Source: Kordiimonas lipolytica | GTDB lineage: Bacteria; Pseudomonadota; Alphaproteobacteria; Sphingomonadales; Kordiimonadaceae | Length of the DNA: 64,000 nt | Assembly (NCBI RefSeq): GCF_001550065.1 | Contig: NZ_LRUB01000027.1 | Location: forward strand, 62,001-126,000 | Direction of reading: 5' to 3' | Shown: piece after piece, positions 49,531 through 58,736 of the stretch | Layout of the letters: every line of letters begins with the position of its first letter | Numbering within the stretch: position 1 is the first letter of the stretch | Notes under the pieces: generated by a model | Seen by the model: the letters and a program-made list of their open reading frames with translations, nothing else | What the model was told of the DNA's origin: nothing | Database searches by the model: none | Translations under genes and position numbers: made by a program

Positions 49531-49964
49531 GGGGGTAGCTCCATTGAGTGACCTTGGAAACAAGCAATACGAGCAACAAGACTGGTTAAGGTGGAATAGA
49601 TCACGCAAGCACAACCATGACAATAAGATTTTAAACTTTCTTCACACCTTTACACCAAATACGGGAATTTTTGGCGTTTCTGCCCACCATGTGACGGCAC
49701 CAGATGAGCCGGAGCCCTTTCCGCCACAAGCAAGCTATCCAATTGGGGAGGTGGTGTTTTTTCGGGATTGCCCCGAAAATTGAGAGAATGGCCGTGAAAG
49801 AGATGAAATAAGTGGAGGGCTGCCTTGTGGCAGTTTAGATGGACCGCACCACCCTGCCCTTTCATCAATCCATCCTGCAGAAGCAGACGTATACCGTGAA
49901 GGCGGAGAAGACCGCTCAGACAGCGATGTCGCATTAGACCTAATCACCTGGGAAGATATAGACC
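49531..49964. other. Divergent promoter gap between the lipoprotein and chemoreceptor genes
   Basis: About 430 bases with no gene I can support. It must contain promoters for both flanking genes. The stretch 49600-49680 is AT-rich. No clear -35/-10 or -24/-12 pair was recognised. Confidence 0.4.
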
Positions 49965-51563
49965 ATGTTTGACATGATAAGGAACAGGGGCGCAAAAGGC
50001 GCCCAGACAAGTGAAGTCGCCCTTGAGGCAACGCCAAAGGGCGTGGAACAGCATTTCGCTGCCATGTTTGATATGCTGCCCGTCAATGTCATGCTGTGTG
50101 ACAAGGACAGCTGCGAAATCATTTATGCCAACAAGAAGTCGTTCGAGACCATGCGCTCCATCGAGCATCTTGTCTCGATCAAGGCTGAAGATCTTGTGGG
50201 CACCAACATCGATGTTTTCCACAAGGTGCCGAGCCACCAGCGGAATATCCTGGCAAATGAAGCCAACCTGCCGCACCGGGCAATCATCCAGCTGGGCGAA
50301 GAATTTCTGGACCTGAATGTGGAAGCTGTCCGGGACGAAAAAGGTGCCTACAGGTTTGCCATGCTGTCCTGGAGCGTGGTCACCGAGCAGAAGAAGGCCG
50401 AGGACAAGACACGCGAGCTGATGCAGGTTCTGGACAAGATGCCGATCAACGCCATGATCGCAGACCCGAACACCCTTGAAATGGTTTACATGAACGAAAC
50501 CAGCCTCCAGACCCTGAAGACGCTTGAAAAATACCTGCCCATCCGTGCGGACGACGTGCTGGGGCAGTGCATCGACGTGTTCCACAAGAACCCGGAGCAC
50601 CAGCGCAGGATTTTGCGGGACCCGAAAAACCTGCCATTCCATACCCGCATCAAGCTGGGGCCAGAGGTGCTGGAGCTGAATATTTCCGCCATTATTTCCA
50701 ACACCGGCGACTATACGGCCGCGCTGGCGACCTGGAGCATCGTGACCCATGAGGTCCAGATGGAAAGCGCAGTCCGGGCAACCACGGACAAGATGAAGGA
50801 ATATACCCGTAAGCTTGAGACCACGTCGAACGAACTTTCGGCGGGGGCGGAGCAAAACAGCTCTGTGGCCATGTCGGTTTCCGCGTCAGCCGAAGAGGCA
50901 ACATCGAATGTGCAGACCGTAGCCACGGCAACAGAAGAACTGACAGCATCGGTTCATGAGATTGGCCAACGCACACAGCGGACATCCGAGATCGCCGCGA
51001 ACGCAGCGGCAGAGGCCAAAAAAGCACAAGAGATGGTGGGTTCGCTGGATGAGGCATCGACCCAGATCGGTGCCATCGTCAAAATGATCGACGATATCGC
51101 CAACCAGACCAACCTTCTGGCGCTCAATGCCACCATTGAGGCCGCACGCGCCGGTGAAGCCGGCAAGGGCTTTGCTGTGGTCGCCAGCGAGGTTAAAAGC
51201 CTCGCTACACAGACATCCGGCGCCACTAAGGATATTTCCGAACAGGTTGGCGAAATCCAGCAGCAGATCACCCAGGTGGTCCAGGTGATCAACCATATCA
51301 GCGACGTGATCGGTGAAGTGAACGGCATTTCCGCCGATGTGGCCAGCTCAGTTGATCAGCAGCAGGCCGCAACGCAGGAAATTGCCCGCAGCATTCAGGA
51401 AGCCGCAACCGGCACGCAGGACGTATCCGCCAACATTACCGAAGTGGTTGCCACGTCACGGCAGACCGCGGCAGGTGCCATGCAGGTGCTGGAAGCATCG
51501 CAGATTCTCGACAGCGCCGCACAGGAACTGGCAATGGAGATTGAGAAGCTTCTCAAAAAATAA
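49965..51563 (+). CDS. Cytosolic methyl-accepting chemotaxis protein with two PAS domains
   Basis: The 532-residue protein has no membrane segment. Two related sensor modules of about 120 residues each lie at about 30-145 and 150-270. They share the pattern seen in [22 protein letters not shown] and [22 protein letters not shown], and each contains a IDVFHK..P.HQR.IL segment. The C-terminal half is the signalling hairpin with tip [36 protein letters not shown]. It should sit with the polar receptor array or in a cytoplasmic cluster and control CheA. No chemotaxis operon is nearby. It may sense redox state or a small ligand. Confidence 0.92.
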   Translation: MFDMIRNRGAKGAQTSEVALEATPKGVEQHFAAMFDMLPVNVMLCDKDSCEIIYANKKSFETMRSIEHLVSIKAEDLVGTNIDVFHKVPSHQRNILANEANLPHRAIIQLGEEFLDLNVEAVRDEKGAYRFAMLSWSVVTEQKKAEDKTRELMQVLDKMPINAMIADPNTLEMVYMNETSLQTLKTLEKYLPIRADDVLGQCIDVFHKNPEHQRRILRDPKNLPFHTRIKLGPEVLELNISAIISNTGDYTAALATWSIVTHEVQMESAVRATTDKMKEYTRKLETTSNELSAGAEQNSSVAMSVSASAEEATSNVQTVATATEELTASVHEIGQRTQRTSEIAANAAAEAKKAQEMVGSLDEASTQIGAIVKMIDDIANQTNLLALNATIEAARAGEAGKGFAVVASEVKSLATQTSGATKDISEQVGEIQQQITQVVQVINHISDVIGEVNGISADVASSVDQQQAATQEIARSIQEAATGTQDVSANITEVVATSRQTAAGAMQVLEASQILDSAAQELAMEIEKLLKK

Positions 51564-51582
51564 CACACTTCCCAGGTGTGTT
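51562..51582 (+). terminator. Hairpin just after the chemoreceptor gene
   Basis: AACACAC and GTGTGTT pair over 7 bp around a seven-base loop right at the stop codon. The following run is C/T-rich rather than a pure T tract, so this is only a likely terminator. Confidence 0.5.
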
Positions 51583-51705
51583 CCCTTCCCCTTAACTTGT
51601 ATTTCAGGCTTTGGGGGAGGGATTTTCTATTATTTTACTTTAGCTTAACTAATCCGGCCTAGGGTTGCCTCCGATCTGGGGACTAAACTATGGGTTAGGA
51701 TATTT

Positions 51706-52584
51706 ATGCTCGACACGAGCGCGTTAAACCAAGATTTCGCCCTGGCCAGCAACCAGCATGTCTCCACCGCCAAAAGCGCGCTGTGGGCGGACTATGTCGT
51801 CGATGTCATGGGCCCGAAAGGCCTTCCGATCCTTTTCAAGGGCATTCTGCCCGCTGACCTGTCTGACAGTGACAGCCTGAGCCTGAACGGCAAACCCATC
51901 AGCTACCCTTACTTTGTCCAGCCCGGACAGTGGTTCAATAATGATACCTGCCTGACCTTTTACAGGAACATGCAAAGCATCACCCCGAACATGGTGGACG
52001 TGGGTGCCACTGCCGCGCAAATGGCGCTGAAAAAGCGCAATATCATGGAGCTGCGCCTGCTGACGCTCCCGAAAGCGGCCCTGATCCTGCGGAGCATTGC
52101 GCGCATCAACGCAAAATTGGCCCGCAACAAGACCCCCCGTATCATGGACCTGAAAAAAAACAGCGGGCATCTTGCCATCACCTATCATGAGGGCATGTAT
52201 CACACCGCCGCCAGCACGGACTATTACCGGGGCTTCCTATGCGGCTGCCTCGATTTCCTTGGCTTCAGGGACGTCCGGTCAACGGTTCTTTTTGACCATA
52301 TGGATAATGTCAAACAGGGCGAGACCGAGATTCTGTTCGAATGGGAAGAAAAGAGCTTCCCGGAAAAGTTCAAGATTCGGGCCCTTGAAAAGCACCTCAG
52401 CAGACGGGAAACAGAGCTTGTAAGGCTTCTAAGCGAAGGCTTTACGCTTCAGGAAATCAGCTATCTGACGGACATCACCTATGAGACCGTGAAGTTCCAC
52501 CTGGCCAATGCCCGCAAGAAACTTAATTGCCGTACCCGCGAGGAGCTGGTTGCCAAGTTCATCACCCAGAGCCTGGGTGGCTGA
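51706..52584 (+). CDS. LuxR-family transcriptional regulator
   Basis: The product is 292 residues. The last 65 residues form a GerE-type helix-turn-helix (LSRRETELVRLLSEGFTLQEISYLTDITYETVKFHL is the region; key signature ETVKFHLANARKKL). The N-terminal 220 residues are a sensor part of no family I can name. It contains several aromatic residues and a short cysteine pair (FLCGCLDFLGF). AGGA lies six bases before the ATG. It converges with the bufC-like gene with only 20 bases between the stops. It could regulate that cluster or the upstream chemoreceptor, but there is no direct sign. Confidence 0.85.
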   Translation: MLDTSALNQDFALASNQHVSTAKSALWADYVVDVMGPKGLPILFKGILPADLSDSDSLSLNGKPISYPYFVQPGQWFNNDTCLTFYRNMQSITPNMVDVGATAAQMALKKRNIMELRLLTLPKAALILRSIARINAKLARNKTPRIMDLKKNSGHLAITYHEGMYHTAASTDYYRGFLCGCLDFLGFRDVRSTVLFDHMDNVKQGETEILFEWEEKSFPEKFKIRALEKHLSRRETELVRLLSEGFTLQEISYLTDITYETVKFHLANARKKLNCRTREELVAKFITQSLGG

Positions 52585-52604
52585 CCCAAGACCGACCGCC
52601 CGGC

Positions 52605-53426
52605 CTATCCCACCGTGTCACGGTGAACAAAGAACCCGGCGTCAATCCAGCCCTGCCGCACATCATCCCGCCATGACCGTTCAACATCGGCGAGCGGTCG
52701 CCCACTCCAGCCAGCGAGTTCCTCGAGTGCGGCACCAATATTGCCGTGTTGGCGAACCGCATAAAGGAACCGGTAATGGAAGGGGCTGAGGGGATAGGTA
52801 CTGGTCTGGAAATCCCGCCGCGCGACGGCCAGGAACTCCTGCGCCGGGGGAGGATGCCCGGGCGCCTTGCCCGCGCGCACTTCATGATAATACCAGGCCA
52901 CCGGGAAGCGGGAATGCGCCAACACCAAAGACGGCAGAAGCACCAGCTCATCGTCCGCCTCATCGCCTGTCGGCCAGGCCCTACCTTCATGCCCGGGCGC
53001 GTCAAACAGGTGAAAGAGCGCACGTTCATATGACGCCAGGTCGATCATGAAATCGATCCATCTTTCACGCTCGTCCACCGGCAGGTCGCGGTCGGGCCTG
53101 TTTTCATCGATCCAGGCTGCGAACCGGCGGCCAAGTTCATAAAGCGTATAGCTGTCTGACGGACAGGTGCGCAGATATTCGTCCGCAAAATCGCAGAACA
53201 GGTCTTCCCCCAGCGCATGGGCTGTGGCCGGGAACTGCTCGATCAGGCATTTCCTGAGCCTCAGGATATAGCTGCGCTGATAGATGCCCAGGCAGGCGGC
53301 GGCATCGATGTGCGCTCCCGGTTTGAAAGTAGCGTCCAAATTTGGCGCATCCACGCTACCGGGGGCAATGAGCGCCTCCATCATCCAGCGCTGCATGTCG
53401 GGAAGCGTGGCTGTGTTCGCGCTCAT
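52605..53426 (-). CDS. DUF2063 (HvfC/BufC-type) partner protein of an MNIO enzyme
   Basis: The product is 273 residues. The N-terminal half carries the DUF2063 pattern: LPDMQRWMMEALIAP, ACLGIYQRSYILRLRKCLIEQFPATAHALGEDLFCDFADEYL-type helices and a YTLYELGRRFAAWI segment. The C-terminal half (about 170-273) is a second domain typical of BufC/HvfC. Such proteins bind the precursor peptide and bring it to the DUF692 enzyme. The gene overlaps the DUF692 stop by four bases (ATGA), so the two products are probably made in equal amounts and act as a complex. Confidence 0.9.
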   Translation of the reverse strand: MSANTATLPDMQRWMMEALIAPGSVDAPNLDATFKPGAHIDAAACLGIYQRSYILRLRKCLIEQFPATAHALGEDLFCDFADEYLRTCPSDSYTLYELGRRFAAWIDENRPDRDLPVDERERWIDFMIDLASYERALFHLFDAPGHEGRAWPTGDEADDELVLLPSLVLAHSRFPVAWYYHEVRAGKAPGHPPPAQEFLAVARRDFQTSTYPLSPFHYRFLYAVRQHGNIGAALEELAGWSGRPLADVERSWRDDVRQGWIDAGFFVHRDTVG

Positions 53427-54394
53427 TGGCTTACCATCCTGCTGTCATTCATCACATTCGGCACCATGAAATCCACCGGGGTCGATGTGGCTGTGCCAAG
53501 GCGTTTTTGGGTTGCGGCCTCGGGCACTGGCTCAATCCCGTCAATATAGGCGCGGGCACGCAACACTTCCGCGTGCACCCGGTCGAATTCCGGCACGTCG
53601 CCGTCCCATTCCAGAAGCGTCGCCGCGCCGCCGGTTTTCTGCCAGGCTGTGCGGAACAGGTCCCACACCTCGTCGCACACAGGGCCGTCGTGCGTATCCA
53701 CAATGTGGGTGCCGCAGTGCTGGTGACCCGCCAGGTGCATCTGCACGACCTTCTCGAACGGGAAGGCCTTCATATAGTCGTCCACGCTGGTGCCGGCGTT
53801 GAAGCATGTTACATAGACATTATTGACATCAAGCAACAGCTGGCAGCCTGTCTCTTCGCTGAGGGCCGCCAGGAAATCCGGTTCGCTGATGGTCGACTTC
53901 TGGAACTGCACATAGCTGGACGGGTTTTCCAGAACCAGCGGGCGCTCCAGCACGTCCTGCACGGTGCGCACCCGAGCTGCCACATGGGCGAGCGCCTCTT
54001 CGGTCAGCATCAGGGGCAGAAGATCATGGCTGTTGAGCCCCATGATCCCGGTCCAGCACAAGTGGTCGCTGACCCAGCGGGCATTCACATCATCCGCGAG
54101 CGCTTTCAGCTTATTGAGGTACGCCATATCAAGCGGGTCGGTGCTGCCGATGGACATGGAGACACCGTGCAGCACCAAGGGGTAGCGTTCCTTGATCTGG
54201 TCAAGAACCCAGCGCGGCCTGCCGCCTGAATCCATGAAATTTTCGGAAATGGCTTCGAACCAGTCCACCTCCGGCCAGGCCTGAAGGATATGGTCGAAGT
54301 GGCTGTTACGCAGCCCGACCCCTAGGCCCAGCCGGTTATCGGCTGAACCCTGGGTTTCTGGCTGCGTAACGGTTTTTGTGACGGAACCATCCAT
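53423..54394 (-). CDS. DUF692 multinuclear non-haem iron oxidase (MNIO, BufB/HvfB-type)
   Basis: This is a 323-residue TIM-barrel enzyme. MNIOs use two or three iron ions to oxidise cysteines in ribosomally made peptides, giving for example oxazolone/thioamide pairs (MbnB) or thiooxazoles (BufB). Expected ligand-bearing stretches are visible: GLGVGLRNSHFDHIL, WFEAISENFMD, LVLHGVSMSIGS, HDLLPLMLTEEAL, VLENPSSYV, LLLDVNNVYV, HLAGHQHCGTHIVDTHDGPVCDEVW and LLEWDGDVPEF. It directly follows, with a one-base overlap (TAATG), a gene for a protein with a Cys-rich tail, which is the natural substrate candidate. Confidence 0.93.
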   Translation of the reverse strand: MDGSVTKTVTQPETQGSADNRLGLGVGLRNSHFDHILQAWPEVDWFEAISENFMDSGGRPRWVLDQIKERYPLVLHGVSMSIGSTDPLDMAYLNKLKALADDVNARWVSDHLCWTGIMGLNSHDLLPLMLTEEALAHVAARVRTVQDVLERPLVLENPSSYVQFQKSTISEPDFLAALSEETGCQLLLDVNNVYVTCFNAGTSVDDYMKAFPFEKVVQMHLAGHQHCGTHIVDTHDGPVCDEVWDLFRTAWQKTGGAATLLEWDGDVPEFDRVHAEVLRARAYIDGIEPVPEAATQKRLGTATSTPVDFMVPNVMNDSRMVSQ

Positions 54395-56520
54395 TAGCTG
54401 CAGCTGCCCGCGCCGCTCATGCCCGACGCACCGCAGGCAGTCATGCCCTGGCCGCTATAGTCCTGAATCCACTGGATGGTCGGACCATACTGGAACAGAT
54501 GGGGGTGCGGCACAGATGGCGGCTTGGGCGGCAGGTGCGGCTTCTCCTTGAGAAGCGCCGGATAGGTCTTGGTCTCGAAGATCTCCCGTGCCCGAACCCA
54601 CACGCTTTTGCCCTGGTTTTCCCCCATGGTGGAAAAACGCTCGGCATTGATCGGTGTGGCGCAAGAACCCTTTGTGGCACAGTCGTTGGCGCCGGGGTTT
54701 TTATATTGCTCCTCAGCCGTGCCATAGAGGCCGCAACCGCCCTGGCCCGCGCAATTGTTCTTCACGTGGCAGGTATGGTCTTGCGCCAAAGGTTTGCCCG
54801 GATCTGCATAATTGTATGCAAGCGCCGTTGAACAGTAGCCCTGACCGGCGCAGGCGTTGTCACGCGTCCGGCCCTGCCCGGCACAGCTATTGAGCCCCAT
54901 GCAGGCATGGCGCACTTCACCGGGCTGCACCGCCACGGGCGGGTTGGCCGGGAACATGGGAACGCCTTCATATTTCGATACGTCGCAGCTGCTGCCGGTG
55001 CTTGCCGGTACGGCGAATTTCGCCGCCTTCGCCGCTGCGATATTCTTGTCCAGCGGGTCCGCCGGGTCCTTGATACCCCGCCAATAGGGGCTGACGTCAA
55101 AGAGCGTCGGGATCAGCTTGATATAATATTGGATGTCGCTGTTGTACCATTGCTCGTTGCCATATTTGGCATCAAGCGCCTTGGCCATGGCCGAAAGGTT
55201 GGCGAAAGCCTCGTCCCGTTTGCCCAGGTCGATATTCTCGAACGAAGGCGCAAAGGCCACTTTCTGATCGCCCATGGTTGCCTGCTGGCCGCGCATGGCC
55301 TGCAGCACTTTGTCGAGAACCCAGATCATGGACCGGTGAAGGGCCTGGTTGAAATAGAGCTTCTGTTCAGACGACGGCACCTTGAAGATGGTCTCCGTCA
55401 TGATCAGCATATATTGGTAAAGCCCGTTCACCACATCCGCGCATTCCTTGAAGCCGTCTGCATAGTTTGCTGCAACCGGGTTGGTGGGCACGTTATAGAC
55501 AAAGCTTTCCAGCTGCTTGTTCGTGATCGGGTTCGCTGGTGCTGGTGGCGGTGTGGGATTCGACTGTGGAATTTTTTCGTGGGTAGGGTGATAGCCTTCC
55601 AGGTTCGACTGGAGCGTCAGGAACTTATAGTAGTGCGAAAATTCCTGGTCTGACGGATCGTCGAACTTGGTGAAGTCATAGCCTTCGCCCTGCGCGTCAA
55701 TCGTCTGAATGGCCAGCAGCGCGTCATGCTTGGTGTTGATTGTCATCAGTTCTACACCGCCTGCGTGGCTGTCGTCGCGGCTGGTGAAATCAGCCACCGT
55801 TGCCGCTGACCCCGCCGTGGGCGTCGTCACCGGGCAGGTCTTGTTGAAGCTGCCGGTCGGGAATACGGTGTCGATATTGTTCGGCGAATAGTTGGTGCTC
55901 TGAATCTGGTTCAGTTGCTGGCCCTTGGTAAAGTCAGAGTTCTCAACATATTTCGACAGGATCAGGCAGCGCACATAGGAATAGACCTGCCCGATTGTTT
56001 CCCAATCACCGCCTTCTGGTGGCGCATCGACTTTGGCTGGATATTCGATCTCCAGGAACTGCCACATCTGCTCCAGCGAAAAGGGCGCCAGCGGGATTTG
56101 CACGGGCTTAGAGTCCGGGCCCAGTTTCGCATGCCCCGGCAGGTTTGTTGGGTAAGGCCATGGCGACTTGCCGTAAAGCTCTGGCGGCTGCCCCAGCGAG
56201 AACAGGATGTTCGACGCCAGCGACATATGCAGCATTTCTTCCACCGCCACGCTCATGATCATGGCGCCTGCCTCGTCGGCAAAACGGGTCACATGGTCAG
56301 ACGGGAACCCCTTTGGCGTCCGGTTGATGGAATAATAGGTGTAGAGATAGATCGGCAAGGTCGCCAGCTCGATCTCCACCGCGATCTGAAGATGATCCTT
56401 CAGTTCCTGCAGGACCCGGTCCCGGTTCCAGTCGGATGAAGTATTGATTGTGTTGATTACCGTCTTTTCCGCGTCTGTTGGTGGCAGCAGCGGATCGCTA
56501 CTCTGGCTCTTTTCATACAT
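54394..56520 (-). CDS. VioB-type ferritin-like protein with a Cys-rich bufferin-like tail
   Basis: The 708-residue product starts behind AAGGA. Residues about 30-330 match the ferritin-like iminophenyl-pyruvate dimer synthase domain (VioB/RebD N-terminus). They include LQIAVEIELATLPIYLYTYYSI with the first Glu ligand and IMSVAVEEMLHMSLASNILF with the EExxH pair. A helical middle follows (365-520). From about residue 520 there are about a dozen cysteines in repeated motifs: HACMGLNSCAGQG, NACAGQGYC, CHVKNNCAGQGGC, CATKGSCATP and a final CGASGMSGAGSCS. These resemble the CxGxNxCKGQG motifs of BufA2 precursors that MNIO enzymes modify. No Sec or Tat signal is seen. Being fused to an enzyme-like domain is not the usual precursor layout. 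Confidence 0.85.
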   Translation of the reverse strand: MYEKSQSSDPLLPPTDAEKTVINTINTSSDWNRDRVLQELKDHLQIAVEIELATLPIYLYTYYSINRTPKGFPSDHVTRFADEAGAMIMSVAVEEMLHMSLASNILFSLGQPPELYGKSPWPYPTNLPGHAKLGPDSKPVQIPLAPFSLEQMWQFLEIEYPAKVDAPPEGGDWETIGQVYSYVRCLILSKYVENSDFTKGQQLNQIQSTNYSPNNIDTVFPTGSFNKTCPVTTPTAGSAATVADFTSRDDSHAGGVELMTINTKHDALLAIQTIDAQGEGYDFTKFDDPSDQEFSHYYKFLTLQSNLEGYHPTHEKIPQSNPTPPPAPANPITNKQLESFVYNVPTNPVAANYADGFKECADVVNGLYQYMLIMTETIFKVPSSEQKLYFNQALHRSMIWVLDKVLQAMRGQQATMGDQKVAFAPSFENIDLGKRDEAFANLSAMAKALDAKYGNEQWYNSDIQYYIKLIPTLFDVSPYWRGIKDPADPLDKNIAAAKAAKFAVPASTGSSCDVSKYEGVPMFPANPPVAVQPGEVRHACMGLNSCAGQGRTRDNACAGQGYCSTALAYNYADPGKPLAQDHTCHVKNNCAGQGGCGLYGTAEEQYKNPGANDCATKGSCATPINAERFSTMGENQGKSVWVRAREIFETKTYPALLKEKPHLPPKPPSVPHPHLFQYGPTIQWIQDYSGQGMTACGASGMSGAGSCS

Positions 56521-56611
56521 GAGTGTGTCCTTTACCTCTCTATGGAATACCTCAATTATTGTGTCTGGAAAGCGTGCGCCCTGGCCCCCACCAAGGCGCG
56601 CGCCTTTTGTT

Positions 56612-57616
56612 TTAGGAACCCGGAACTTTGGTCAGTGTGTTGGCGGTGACATGCGGGAAAAGAAGCAGCCTGCCGCCAATCGGAAGCTTCATCAAAATGT
56701 TCTGGCTATATTGCAGCTGGGTGTAATTTTCCGTGCCGTCGAACGATTCCAGCCAATAAGTGCAGCCATAGGATTCCACATTGGCATGCTGCTGTTCGAA
56801 CCCGATGTTGGTCACCGCACCCGTTCCGTTTGTCGAACTCAGCTCCAGTTCCAGGTAATTGGTTGGCGCCCGTGCCGCCAGCGCGTCCGTCAGCACCTGG
56901 TTCGGGTTGGCCGTATATTGGGGCTGCGGGTTGGTCACCGGATTCTGGGTCGTATATTCAGGCGGCAAGCCGGAATAGCCCTGCGGAATAACCGAAGCTT
57001 GCGGAATAGACGGCACACCCGTGGCACCGGAAACATAATTGCCAAGCGCGAGGATTGAGTTGCCATGGGGCACCGAAACCTGCTTGACGATGTCATAGTC
57101 CTGCGTCGGCGGCATGCTGTTATGCACAGTCTTGTCGCAAATGCCGGGCAGATCACCGTTGCCGTACGGCCCAAGCTGCTGAGTGCCGTCTTTGAGGAAC
57201 AGGAGCGAGCCATTTTCGGCATGTACCAGCGCGTCCTTATTGGGCCCTTCGGCGAAATAGACCCGCTGTTCGTAAAAAGCCGTAAAGGCCGTCTGCGTGC
57301 CCACACCACCCCGGTTGGCGGCACTGCCGTGAATGGCCGAAAAGGTCAGCTCTTCATAGTAGGAGAAATTCTTCAGAATGAAGCCGTCCGGCGTTGACGG
57401 GTCAACCTGCGGCAATGGCATCACATTATAGGAATAGGGCGCGCCCGGCCCGCCCTTGTCTGTGCCCGCCAGATTTTGGTTGGTCCAGGTGCCGATCAGA
57501 TGCGCCAGCGGCCCAAGATCGGCAGTCGGGACACCCGGCGACATTTGCGGCGGCTCAGAGATCAGCGGTGTGGAAAGGTCTGGTGCCGTGTTGGCCGGAT
57601 GGATAGTCATGATCAT
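56612..57616 (-). CDS. Nitrobindin-like (heme-binding beta-barrel) protein
   Basis: The 334-residue product opens, after a Pro-rich leader, with LGPLAHLIGTWTNQNLAG, the GTW motif of nitrobindin/FABP-like beta-barrels. Strands such as GFILKNFSYYEELTFSAIHG, TAFYEQRVYFAEG, ALVHAENGSLLFLKDG and YGCTYWLESFDGTENYTQLQYSQN follow. A possible C-terminal ligand region is LLLFPHVTANTLTKV. Whether it binds haem is not certain because the barrel is enlarged compared with nitrobindin (about 160 residues). It has AAGGG upstream, with ATGs at 57616 and 57610. It lies 91 bases before the ferritin-like gene on the same strand, so it is probably the first gene of the MNIO operon. Confidence 0.65.
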   Translation of the reverse strand: MIMTIHPANTAPDLSTPLISEPPQMSPGVPTADLGPLAHLIGTWTNQNLAGTDKGGPGAPYSYNVMPLPQVDPSTPDGFILKNFSYYEELTFSAIHGSAANRGGVGTQTAFTAFYEQRVYFAEGPNKDALVHAENGSLLFLKDGTQQLGPYGNGDLPGICDKTVHNSMPPTQDYDIVKQVSVPHGNSILALGNYVSGATGVPSIPQASVIPQGYSGLPPEYTTQNPVTNPQPQYTANPNQVLTDALAARAPTNYLELELSSTNGTGAVTNIGFEQQHANVESYGCTYWLESFDGTENYTQLQYSQNILMKLPIGGRLLLFPHVTANTLTKVPGS

Positions 57617-57977
57617 GTTGCCCTTACAATCATAGAGGCTGCCAAAAGGCAGCTCGTTTGAGCGAATTCGGACCCTGCCTTACGTTTCTGCCCCCGCTTC
57701 CCAGAAGGACAGAGGAGCTCAAGAGCATCCCGACGGGGCACCCAATCCTTCTTTCTTTAGTTTTCGGGAACTCAGATACTGATACAGCTAAAGCGACGCG
57801 TCATCTACCATAGGGTGTATATCACTGTGCAGAATCCGTGACAATCACAAGCAAGGGCTGCCCGCCGAATTGGGAAAAAGACCGGTTGTATTTTTTGGCC
57901 AGGCCCGCCCTTGCCACAACCACCCGCGCGCGCTAGACATTTTAGTATGTCTCACGGGAATGATCGGGCTGACGCCT
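57617..57977. other. Divergent gap between the MNIO operon and modA
   Basis: About 360 bases without a supported gene. It must hold promoters for both directions. I looked for a ModE-type palindrome (ATCGCTATATA and its mirror) upstream of modA and did not find one. Confidence 0.4.
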
Positions 57978-58736
57978 ATGCTGCGCCTTCTTAATCTGCT
58001 GCCGCTACTATTGGCCTTGCTGGCTGCGCCCGCTGAGGCTGGCGAAACGCGCATTGCCGTGGCCGCCAACTTCAGCCACGCTGCAAAGGCAGTCAGTGGC
58101 GCATTTGAGCGCGAGAGCGGCCACCGCGTGCATTTCAGCTTCGGATCGACCGGCCAGCTTTATGCCCAGATCAGCCAGGGTGCGCCATATGATGCCTTCC
58201 TGGCCGCCGACCAGGCACGGCCCATGCGCGCGGAGCACGACGGCCTGGCCGTCCCCGGCAGCCGCTTCACTTATGCGATCGGCAGACTGGTGCTTTTTGG
58301 CGGCAACAAAGGCCCTGTCCATGGTGAGACGCTGCAGACAACAGAGCCAACCAGGCTGGCTATCGCCAACCCCGCGACCGCACCCTATGGGGCAGCTGCC
58401 ATGGAAACGCTGGCGGCGCTGGGCGTCGTTGCCAGATTTGAACCCCGGCTGGTACGCGGCACAAATGTGGCACAAGCCTACCAGTTTATCGCCACCGGCA
58501 ACGCGGACCTTGGGTTTGTGGCGCTGGCGCAGGTGTTCGACCAGCCCGCCACGGATTACTGGCTTGTGCCAGCGAATCTTCACAGCCCTATCGCGCAGGA
58601 CGCCGTGCTGCTGACGCACGGTGAAGCGAACGCTGCCGCCCGCGCCTTCATGGCGTTCCTGAAAGGTGATAACGCCCGGGCCATCATCGCAGGCATGGGT
58701 TATGAGGCCAGCACCAGCGCGGGAGGCCAGCCCTGA
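57978..58736 (+). CDS. modA: Molybdate ABC transporter, periplasmic binding protein
   Basis: The product is 252 residues from the ATG at 57978, which opens the signal peptide ([20 protein letters not shown]). An ATG at 57960 would add six. The mature protein begins [16 protein letters not shown] with the conserved Ser/Asn ligand region, then [43 protein letters not shown] and [11 protein letters not shown]. ModA captures molybdate or tungstate in the periplasm. It is followed at once by modB (one-base overlap). Molybdate would supply molybdenum-cofactor enzymes not encoded here. Confidence 0.95.
   Translation: MLRLLNLLPLLLALLAAPAEAGETRIAVAANFSHAAKAVSGAFERESGHRVHFSFGSTGQLYAQISQGAPYDAFLAADQARPMRAEHDGLAVPGSRFTYAIGRLVLFGGNKGPVHGETLQTTEPTRLAIANPATAPYGAAAMETLAALGVVARFEPRLVRGTNVAQAYQFIATGNADLGFVALAQVFDQPATDYWLVPANLHSPIAQDAVLLTHGEANAAARAFMAFLKGDNARAIIAGMGYEASTSAGGQP

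Noticed and set aside
57780..57977. ModE operator upstream of modA
   Set aside because: No pair of ATCGCTATATA-like half sites could be found, so molybdate repression cannot be claimed.
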